Shown piece by piece: positions 15,242 to 21,599 of a DNA stretch of 22,943 nucleotides. Location of the stretch: contig CAYMCV010000032.1 in the NCBI GenBank assembly GCA_964389005.1, forward strand, positions 1 through 22,943, in the 5' to 3' direction. Below the pieces are notes generated by a model. It saw only the letters and a list, made by a program, of their open reading frames with translations, did not search any database and was not told the origin of the DNA. The DNA is from CAYMCV01 sp964389005 (lineage in GTDB: Bacteria; Bacillota; Clostridia; Lachnospirales; Lachnospiraceae). Every line of letters starts with the position of its first letter. The first letter of the stretch is position 1. Both the position numbers and the translations under genes were made by a program.

Positions 15242-17686
15242 GTGGAGATTCGTATTTCGGTACGCAATTTGGTAGAATTTCTTTTGCGTACAGGCAATAT
15301 TGACAACCGACATCGAACAGTAGGCGGTGAGAATGCACTCTGGGAGGGGAGCAGAATTCATCGTTTGATTCAACGCGGAATGGGCGCAGATTATCATGCG
15401 GAAGTTCCGCTTTCTTTCGTGTATGACACCCCGAATTATCAGATTGTAATTGATGGACGCGCTGACGGAATCATTGAGAATGAAGATGGTGTAACCATTG
15501 ATGAAATCAAGGGAACATATCGTGATGTAACGAAGATGAAAGAAGCAAATCCGATTCATTTGGCACAGGCAAGTTGCTATGCTTATATTTATGCGTTACA
15601 AAACAACTTGGATGAGATTCGAATTCGAATGACATATTGTAATATGGATACAGAAGAACTGAAGTACTTCTTTCAAGACTATACCATGCAGGAACTTCGT
15701 GCATGGTTTGATGAATTGATGGAATCCTATCGTAGATGGGCAGAATTTGAAGTTCAATGGAAAGAAATACGACAGTCATCGCTCAAAGAAATTAGCTTTC
15801 CGTTTCCATACCGTGATGGGCAGAAAGAACTGGCGAGTGATGTTTATCGAACCATATATCATCGCAAGAAACTGTTTATTGAAGCACCGACAGGAGTTGG
15901 CAAGACAATCTCAACCGTGTTTCCGGCAATCAAAGCCGTCGGGGAACAGAAGGCAGAGAAGATTTTTTATCTGACGGCCAAAACAATAACAAGGACGGTT
16001 GCATCAGATACATTTGAACTCTTAAGAGCGCATGGCCTTCGGTACAAAACAGTGGTATTAACCGCCAAAGAAAAGATATGTGCCAATGAGGAAGTAAACT
16101 GTAATCCCGATGAATGTTTAAGAGCGATGGGACATTATGACCGAATTAATGATGCTGTCTATGATTTGATGATTCATGAGGACACATGGAGTCGTGAGGT
16201 CGTAGAAGTTTATGCGTCAAAGCATCAGGTCTGCCCGTTTGAATTAAGCTTGGACATGAGCCTGTTTGCGGATGCAATTATATGTGACTACAATTACCTG
16301 TTTGATCCACATGTTTATTTGAAGCGCTTTTTTGCGGAAGGGCGAAAGGAAGCATATGTTTTTTTGATTGACGAGGCACATAATTTGGTCGAACGTGGGC
16401 GAGAAATGTATTCAGCATCACTCTGTAAAGAAGATTTTTTGAAATTACGTTCAGAAATGAAACGTGCTTATTCTGAAAGCACCGTATATACGACTGCAGG
16501 TCAAGAAGCGGCTGCTGTCATGAAAGCACTTGATAAATGCAATAAGGAATTGTTGGCATTGAAACGTGCTTGTGGTGATTCATATCGCATGATATCAGAG
16601 CCGATGGAACTGGAGACTCTGGATATATTGTTGCGACGTTTAGAAGCACGTATGGAGTCCTATTTGGAGGAAGAAGACGGTAAACCGGTGCGAGATCAGG
16701 TTCTGGATTTCTATTTTGTGTTGTCACACTATCTTTTGATTGGGGAAATGGTGGATGACGCGTATTCTGTTTATACCACACTTGAACAAAACGGTAATTT
16801 TTCAGTACATTTATTTTGTGTGAATCCTGCTCGTAATTTGAAGAAATGTACTGACCATGGAATCAGCAGCATCTTTTTTTCGGCGACGCTGTTGCCCATA
16901 CAATATTATAAACGACTGTTGGGAGGAGAGGATGCGGATTATGAGGTATATGCTCATTCCGTTTTTTCATCACAACAGATGGGATTGTTCATATCAAGTG
17001 AATTAACAACGAAATTTACCAAACGAAGCAAAGAACTTTATGTGAAGATTGCTTTACAAATTGCGGAAGTTGTAGAATGTCATTGTGGTAATTATCTTGT
17101 TTTTTTTCCTTCTCACCATTTTGCTCAGATGGTATACCAGAAGTTTACGGAATGCATAGGAAATCGTGTTGAAACCGTGTTGCAATCAGAGTATATGAGT
17201 GAAGAGGCAAGAGAGATATTCCTGCAACGTTTTTATGGGAATCAGGAATTCGATTTTTCATCAATCTTTCCGATGGAAGTTGAAGTGGAGACAGAGAAAA
17301 GTCTGGTGGCATTTTCGGTCATGGGCGGAATTTTCAGTGAGGGTATTGACTTGAAAGGGAAAGCTTTGATTGGTGCAATTGTGGTTGGGAATGGTTTACC
17401 GCAGGTCTGTCTGGAACGTGAAATCTTGAAGAATTATTTTGACGAAGACGGAGGCAATGGATTTGATTATGCTTATCGTTTCCCGGGGATGAACAAAGTG
17501 CTCCAATCAGCAGGGCGTGTAATCCGTACTGTAGAAGATCGTGGAATTGTTGTATTGTTAGAGAAGCGATTTTTGGAACCGGAGTACCTTCGTATGTTTC
17601 CGAGAGAGTGGGATCATTACCGTGTCGTGACCGGAGATTGTATCGGCGAACAAGTGCGTGCGTTTTGGAGTGGTTCGGATTGTTGA
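15242..17686 (+). CDS. RecB-type nuclease fused to XPD/DinG-like Fe-S DNA helicase
   Basis: 814 residues from the GTG at 15242, seven bases after GGAGG (15230-15234); the TTG at 15236 is too close. Residues 1-175 are a PD-(D/E)XK domain of RecB/Cas4 type: H40, D75 in GRADG, D87-E-I-K90 and Q109-x3-Y113, all catalytic positions present. The rest is a superfamily 2 helicase: Walker A (APTGVGKT, 215-222), DEAH (377-380), motif VI (QSAGRVIRT, 755-763). Four cysteines between Walker A and DEAH (C280, C287, C292, C331) form the XPD-type 4Fe-4S site. XPD/DinG enzymes unwind damaged or structured DNA 5'-3'; the nuclease would cut the displaced strand (inference). It starts 26 bases after the DUF4130 stop, so it is the third gene of the SOS-type operon. 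Domain calls are firm; substrate unknown. Confidence 0.9.
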   Translation: MEIRISVRNLVEFLLRTGNIDNRHRTVGGENALWEGSRIHRLIQRGMGADYHAEVPLSFVYDTPNYQIVIDGRADGIIENEDGVTIDEIKGTYRDVTKMKEANPIHLAQASCYAYIYALQNNLDEIRIRMTYCNMDTEELKYFFQDYTMQELRAWFDELMESYRRWAEFEVQWKEIRQSSLKEISFPFPYRDGQKELASDVYRTIYHRKKLFIEAPTGVGKTISTVFPAIKAVGEQKAEKIFYLTAKTITRTVASDTFELLRAHGLRYKTVVLTAKEKICANEEVNCNPDECLRAMGHYDRINDAVYDLMIHEDTWSREVVEVYASKHQVCPFELSLDMSLFADAIICDYNYLFDPHVYLKRFFAEGRKEAYVFLIDEAHNLVERGREMYSASLCKEDFLKLRSEMKRAYSESTVYTTAGQEAAAVMKALDKCNKELLALKRACGDSYRMISEPMELETLDILLRRLEARMESYLEEEDGKPVRDQVLDFYFVLSHYLLIGEMVDDAYSVYTTLEQNGNFSVHLFCVNPARNLKKCTDHGISSIFFSATLLPIQYYKRLLGGEDADYEVYAHSVFSSQQMGLFISSELTTKFTKRSKELYVKIALQIAEVVECHCGNYLVFFPSHHFAQMVYQKFTECIGNRVETVLQSEYMSEEAREIFLQRFYGNQEFDFSSIFPMEVEVETEKSLVAFSVMGGIFSEGIDLKGKALIGAIVVGNGLPQVCLEREILKNYFDEDGGNGFDYAYRFPGMNKVLQSAGRVIRTVEDRGIVVLLEKRFLEPEYLRMFPREWDHYRVVTGDCIGEQVRAFWSGSDC

Positions 17687-18009
17687 CAACGAACCCCAAA
17701 TAGCATATCGTTGCATGGATATCACGGTATACATAATGTGAAGATAATTAAAAGTTATGTTATGGTTAATTCGTCATTTATTTACAAACTGACGCTAAAT
17801 ATGACACAAGTGTCTGCAAGAAAAACAACATTTCGACATGATATTCACTGTGGATAACTCTGTGGAAAGTGTGGATTTCTCACGATTCGAACCAATTATT
17901 AGACTTCCGTGTCATAAATAGCAAAAAAGAAAAAATGCAGGAGTGAGTGCAAAATGGCTATTAACTACAGGATGAATTGATAACTTTATGTTAACCGAAA
18001 GGAGAGCTT
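17687..18009. other. Gene-free intergenic region before the amylase gene
   Basis: This 323-base gap has no credible gene. It holds a possible promoter at its start (TTGACA 17683-17688 overlapping the helicase stop, 17 bases, TATCGT 17706-17711). It also has a 6-bp inverted repeat (CAACGA 17687-17692 with TCGTTG 17708-17713), an A/T-rich stretch (about 17740-17800), the palindrome GACAC-AA-GTGTC at 17803-17814 and a DnaA-box-like cluster at 17849-17878. A nine-codon frame (17954-17980) behind GGAG could be a leader peptide but is too short to support. I found no convincing promoter directly before the amylase gene. Confidence 0.5.
17849..17878 (-). promoter_or_regulatory. Cluster of three DnaA-box-like 9-mers
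   Basis: In the same orientation: TGTGGATAA at 17849-17857 (exact complement of the consensus DnaA box TTATCCACA), TGTGGAAAG at 17861-17869 and TGTGGATTT at 17870-17878. The latter two keep the CCACA core and differ by one and two positions from the relaxed consensus. An A/T-rich segment lies 50-110 bases to the left. The neighbours are not typical of a clostridial origin (no dnaA, dnaN or rpmH), so a DnaA-titration or regulatory site is likelier than oriC. Confidence 0.5.
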
Positions 18010-19338
18010 ATGTGGGCATATGAGAGTGTTTTTTACCAGATTTATCCGCTTGGTTTTTGTGGAGCACCGTTTGAAAATGACAATACTGTCGTTTCTAGAA
18101 TTAAGAAGATTGAGGAATGGATTGGGCATTTGACAAGAATTGGCATCAATGCCGTGTATTTGTGTCCGGTATTTGATTCGGATACACATGGCTACAATAC
18201 CAGAGATTATCAAAAACTTGATGTCAGACTGGGAACCAATGCAGACTTTGCCGATGTTTGCAATTCATTTCACAAAGCCGGAATCAGAGTCATATTAGAC
18301 GGTGTGTTTAATCATGCTGGGAGGGGATTCTTTGCATTTCGTGATGTTTGTATGAATCGACAGGAATCAAGATATATCAATTGGTTCTATATCAATTTCG
18401 ATGGCGATTCGTCGTATCATGATGGTTTTTGGTATGAGGGATGGGAAGGAAATTATGATTTGGTAAAGTTGAATTTGGGTAATCCGGAAGTCGTACAGTA
18501 TTTGTTGGAAAGTGTAAAATTATGGATAGATGAGTTTCAAATCGATGGACTCAGGTTGGATGTCGCATATTGTCTTCCGCCAGAATTTATTCGGCGGTTA
18601 CATCAATATACCGCAGGACTGAAAGAAGATTTCTTTTTGGTTGGGGAGATGCTACACGGTGATTACAATCGTCTCATGAATGATGAGATGTTGCATTCGG
18701 CAACCAATTACGAATGCTATAAGGGGTTGTATTCATCTTTTAACAGTATGAATATGTTTGAAATCATTCATTCTCTGTTACGACAGTTCGGTCCGGAAAA
18801 CTGGACGCTATATCGTGGAAAACATCTGCTTTCTTTTGTGGATAACCACGATGTGACAAGGATTGCCAGTCTGTTAAGTAATGACAAACACATACCTCTT
18901 ATATATGCGTTATGTTTTGGTATGCCGGGGATTCCGTGTGTTTACTATGGAAGTGAGTGGGGTACAAAAGCACTCAAATCCGATGGAGATCCGGCTCTTC
19001 GAGTTTCTTTTTCGGAGCCGCAATTCAATGAATTGACCGAGTGGATTGCACTACTCACCACTGTCAAGAAACAGAGCGAGGCACTGAATTACGGAGATTT
19101 TCGAAGTGTATTCTTGACCAATCGACAGTGTATCTTTGAGCGCAGAAGTGCGAACGAACGTGTTTGGGTTGCTATCAATGCGGATGCAGAGAGCATGTTT
19201 GCGCACTTTGAAGCGGGATGTGCTACCGCAGTCGATATGTTGACCGACCAAGTATTGCAATTCGACGGTGGGAGGGCATTACCGTCATACAGTGCTGCCT
19301 TCTGGCGAATGAAGGATGAGTGTTCTTCTTACGAGTAA
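18010..19338 (+). CDS. Alpha-amylase family (GH13) glycoside hydrolase, cytoplasmic
   Basis: 442 residues; AAAGGAGA at 17998-18005 precedes the ATG. It has no signal peptide, so it should act in the cytoplasm on maltodextrins or glycogen-derived oligosaccharides. GH13 regions appear in order: DGVFNH (97-102), GLRLDVAY with nucleophile D184, LVGEML with acid/base E213, and FVDNHD with D281. The N-terminal ALYL-type strand with HGYNTRDY is typical of the family, and a short C-terminal beta domain ends the protein. Hydrolysis of alpha-1,4 bonds is expected; exact specificity (amylase, maltogenic amylase, cyclomaltodextrinase or pullulan-type) cannot be read from the sequence. It is flanked by long gaps on both sides, so it is probably transcribed alone, and no transporter or regulator of sugar use is adjacent. 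Confidence 0.88.
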   Translation: MWAYESVFYQIYPLGFCGAPFENDNTVVSRIKKIEEWIGHLTRIGINAVYLCPVFDSDTHGYNTRDYQKLDVRLGTNADFADVCNSFHKAGIRVILDGVFNHAGRGFFAFRDVCMNRQESRYINWFYINFDGDSSYHDGFWYEGWEGNYDLVKLNLGNPEVVQYLLESVKLWIDEFQIDGLRLDVAYCLPPEFIRRLHQYTAGLKEDFFLVGEMLHGDYNRLMNDEMLHSATNYECYKGLYSSFNSMNMFEIIHSLLRQFGPENWTLYRGKHLLSFVDNHDVTRIASLLSNDKHIPLIYALCFGMPGIPCVYYGSEWGTKALKSDGDPALRVSFSEPQFNELTEWIALLTTVKKQSEALNYGDFRSVFLTNRQCIFERRSANERVWVAINADAESMFAHFEAGCATAVDMLTDQVLQFDGGRALPSYSAAFWRMKDECSSYE

Positions 19339-19345
19339 AACAGCA

Positions 19346-19384
19346 ATTGACATATAATATTATACGATATATAATAATGTCAAT
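19346..19384. repeat. Inverted repeat overlapping the padR promoter (likely operator)
   Basis: ATTGACAT at 19346-19353 and ATGTCAAT at 19377-19384 are perfect inverted copies. Inside them TATTATA (19358-19364) and TATAATA (19370-19376) form a second dyad. The outer arms cover the -35 and the expected start point. PadR repressors bind dyads with ACAT/ATGT half-sites, so autoregulation is a reasonable inference. Confidence 0.5.
19347..19375 (+). promoter_or_regulatory. Perfect consensus sigma-A promoter of the padR operon
   Basis: TTGACA at 19347-19352, exactly 17 bases, then TATAAT at 19370-19375, matching the housekeeping consensus at all twelve positions. The start point would be near 19382, giving a leader of about 98 bases before padR. 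Such a strong promoter usually needs repression, which fits the overlapping inverted repeat. Confidence 0.8.
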
Positions 19385-19479
19385 AATACAAATTGCTTCA
19401 TTGTTATGTAAAATGACTGTGGGATGATTTGTATCATGGTAAGTATCAAGAGCAATCAATTGTCGGAAGGAGTGAGTTT

Positions 19480-19806
19480 ATGGCATTTAACACAGGAGCA
19501 GCATTATTGGATGCCATCGTGCTTGCGGTTGTATCACAAGACGACGAGGGGACTTACGGATATAAGATTACACAGGAAGTCAGGAATGCGATGGATTTGA
19601 GCGAGTCAACATTGTATCCTGTATTACGAAGACTTCAAAAAGAAGGATATTTGGAAATCTTCGACAAAGCTTATTCCGGAAGAAACAGAAGATACTACAA
19701 GGTAACACCGGAGGGGTATGAGCGTCTCCTGCAGTACAAAGCGGAATGGCTTGCGTATTCCCATCGAATTGACCGTATTTTTGAGGGAGGGATGGAGAAT
19801 GACTAG
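19480..19806 (+). CDS. PadR family transcriptional regulator
   Basis: 108 residues from the ATG at 19480, seven bases after AAGGAG (19467-19472); the longer frame from 19429 has no binding site. The winged helix is clear: helix 1-2 (LLDAIVLAVVSQ, then YGYKITQEV), recognition helix STLYPVLRRLQKEGYL (43-58) and wing GRNRRYYKVTPEG (68-80), followed by a short dimerisation helix. It belongs to the short PadR subfamily, which represses its own operon and responds to envelope stress or small molecules. Its last bases overlap the next gene (ATGACTAG, 8 bases), as is usual for padR-DUF1700 pairs, so the DUF1700 and DUF4097 genes are its probable targets. Confidence 0.92.
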   Translation: MAFNTGAALLDAIVLAVVSQDDEGTYGYKITQEVRNAMDLSESTLYPVLRRLQKEGYLEIFDKAYSGRNRRYYKVTPEGYERLLQYKAEWLAYSHRIDRIFEGGMEND

Positions 19807-20401
19807 AGAGACATATATGGCTGAACTTGTACAACTGTTGCAAGATTTACCTTCGGTGGAGAGAGAAGCGGCTATACAATACTACAATGACTATTTCGAA
19901 GATGCCGGTGTATATAAAGAGAGCGAAGTCATTGCAGAACTCGGTTCACCGAAGCAGGTCGCTAACATAATTAAAAATGGCTTGAAACAAACTGACACAG
20001 AGGAGGAAGTTCATTCGTCGAAATTAAGCGGCGGAATGATTTTTCTTATTGTTTTATTGCTGCTTTTTCTATTCCCTATCGGGTTACTAAGTTCCTTACT
20101 GGTGATAGGTCTTGTTATATTGATTTTTGTATGCGTCATTTTATTGGCAATGATTACATTCCTTGGCGGCGGTGTCCAATTTATTGGTGGAATTCTGTTT
20201 ATCGGCAGCGGAATCGTAAAAACTTTTGAAATATTGTGGGGCGGATTGTCAATGATTTGCGGCGGCATTTTCTTGTGTGGAAGCGGAATCCTTTTTTTGG
20301 CGGTATCGCTGTGGATTGTAAGCTTTCTTTTACCGTGGATGTTCCGTTTGGTAACGAATATGTTTCATAAGAAAGAAAAAGGGGGTGTCAACCATGCGTA
20401 A
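19799..20401 (+). CDS. DUF1700 family membrane protein
   Basis: 200 residues. The ATG at 19799 overlaps the padR stop by 8 bases and follows GGGAGG (19785-19790). The N-terminal soluble part (1-75; YMAELVQLLQDLP, ALIEELGS-like AELGSPKQVA at 46-55) is the DUF1700 signature, resembling a small helical domain. It is followed by a hydrophobic region of about four or five membrane segments (about 80-185) rich in Gly, Leu and Ile, and a basic C-terminal tail. Members usually sit between padR and a DUF4097 gene, as here, and are thought to act in envelope homeostasis; the molecular role is unknown. The stop overlaps the next start by 8 bases, so translation is coupled. Confidence 0.85.
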   Translation: MTRETYMAELVQLLQDLPSVEREAAIQYYNDYFEDAGVYKESEVIAELGSPKQVANIIKNGLKQTDTEEEVHSSKLSGGMIFLIVLLLLFLFPIGLLSSLLVIGLVILIFVCVILLAMITFLGGGVQFIGGILFIGSGIVKTFEILWGGLSMICGGIFLCGSGILFLAVSLWIVSFLLPWMFRLVTNMFHKKEKGGVNHA

Positions 20402-21422
20402 AGTGATAAAAAGTTTGTTGATTACCTCTCTCAGTATGATTATGATCGGTATGATAGGAACGATTATTTTCCTTTCGGTCGGCGGATTACGGCAATTAAC
20501 GGGTGAAATAGCAGGCGGATTTATGAAAATTCGTGACCAGGTTGTTGACCTATGGCGAACCATTCCGGGTGTTGAGAGACTTGGAAGTATTGAAGGAATT
20601 GATATTAATTTTGACGGTTCTGTAGTCGATGTGCAAATCAATGACGCATATGAGATTCATGAGGGTGATTATGTAGATACACAGGTTGCTTCGGCAGATG
20701 AGGTTACGGCGATTGATATCAGTGCCATGGGGCTTGCTATGGAGATACAACCGTCCGATACATCATTTTACCAGTTAAAAAGTGAAGACGCAGAACGATT
20801 CCAATACTATATGGAAGATGGCAAACTTTCTGTTCATGCACTTCCCAAGATGGGCAATCGTAAATCTGACACAACATCAAAAATGATTCTTTACATACCG
20901 GCGGATGCGTCGCCGGATGCACTATCATGTATTCTCGGAAGCGGAACTTTAGATATCTTGATTCCGCTTGATATGCCGAACATTGATTTTAATATCGGTG
21001 CGGGAGAACTCAAGATTGCGGAGGCAATTAAGGCGGAAGAACTGATATTTCGAGTCGGAGCCGGTAATGTAACCGTACCGGGTGTAACAGCGGATACGCT
21101 AAAGATGGATTTGGGTGCCGGCACGTTTACCGTTACTGATGCCGAGGTTGCAAAAGCGGAGTTTCATATCGGCATGGGAACGGCGAATTATACAGGAAAC
21201 ATATCAAAGAGTTTTCAATTGGATTGTGGCATGGGAACCGCAATACTTAAACTAAACGGGACACAAACCGATTACAACTATAAGATTGCAGGTGCTGCAG
21301 GAACGGTTCAAATCGATCAAGATTCTTTTTCGGGACTTGCGATGGAACGGACGATTGACAACGGAGCTTCTTTGGAAATCGGCATTAATTGTGCCATGGG
21401 AAATGTTACGGTTAATTTCTAA
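20394..21422 (+). CDS. DUF4097 family membrane-anchored beta-helix protein
   Basis: 342 residues from the ATG at 20394, behind GGGGGTG (20381-20387); the in-frame GTG at 20385 overlaps that site and is less likely. A basic N terminus and one membrane segment (about 6-30) anchor it, with the rest outside the cell. Residues 100-342 consist of short repeating beta strands with Gly-rich turns (for example FNIGAGELKI, FRVGAGNVTV, MDLGAGTFTV, FHIGMGTANY, LDCGMGTAIL), the DUF4097 putative-adhesin solenoid. Third gene of the padR operon. Relatives are induced by cell-envelope stress in Bacillus (YvlB-like), so an envelope-stress role is plausible but inferred. Confidence 0.85.
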   Translation: MRKVIKSLLITSLSMIMIGMIGTIIFLSVGGLRQLTGEIAGGFMKIRDQVVDLWRTIPGVERLGSIEGIDINFDGSVVDVQINDAYEIHEGDYVDTQVASADEVTAIDISAMGLAMEIQPSDTSFYQLKSEDAERFQYYMEDGKLSVHALPKMGNRKSDTTSKMILYIPADASPDALSCILGSGTLDILIPLDMPNIDFNIGAGELKIAEAIKAEELIFRVGAGNVTVPGVTADTLKMDLGAGTFTVTDAEVAKAEFHIGMGTANYTGNISKSFQLDCGMGTAILKLNGTQTDYNYKIAGAAGTVQIDQDSFSGLAMERTIDNGASLEIGINCAMGNVTVNF

Positions 21423-21438
21423 AAAAAGTATTTTTTAT

Positions 21439-21466
21439 TTGCAATATAATTGACATGTTGTATACT
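21439..21466 (+). promoter_or_regulatory. Possible valS promoter
   Basis: TTGCAA at 21439-21444, 16 bases, TATACT at 21461-21466. A TTGACA at 21450-21455 has no -10 at a usable distance. The start would be near 21473, giving a leader of about 127 bases. No other good promoter lies between the DUF4097 stop and valS. Confidence 0.4.
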
Positions 21467-21599
21467 ATGATACAGGCGTCGCAAGTCATAAGTTTCCTTG
21501 AAGGGAATCTATTTGATTTTGAACAGCCATTGATTCAGTGAGGTATGCAAAGTAATAATGTTACATTTATAGAAGGAACAGATATGACGGAGGAATAAG

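Noticed and set aside
17683..17711. TTGACA-17-TATCGT as the amylase promoter
   Set aside because: The -10 is poor, it lies about 300 bases from the gene, and the -35 overlaps the helicase stop codon; not enough to call.
17881..17900. TTCGAACC, resembling a tRNA T-arm on the minus strand
   Set aside because: The flanking bases do not form the T-stem and no anticodon or acceptor arm is present, so it is neither a tRNA nor a clear attachment site.
17954..17980. Nine-codon frame behind GGAG, encoding MAINYRMN
   Set aside because: Too short to support as a gene; there is no terminator or regulatory structure to suggest a leader peptide.
21420..21437. 7-bp A/T-only hairpin (TAAAAAA/TTTTTTA) at the end of the DUF4097 gene
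   Set aside because: It has no G-C pairs in the stem and is unlikely to be a stable terminator; it may be chance in an A/T-rich gap.
21423..21599. T-box riboswitch expected before valS
   Set aside because: The conserved AGGGTGG-type T-box sequence is absent and no terminator precedes valS; only a weak stem at 21491-21510 is visible.
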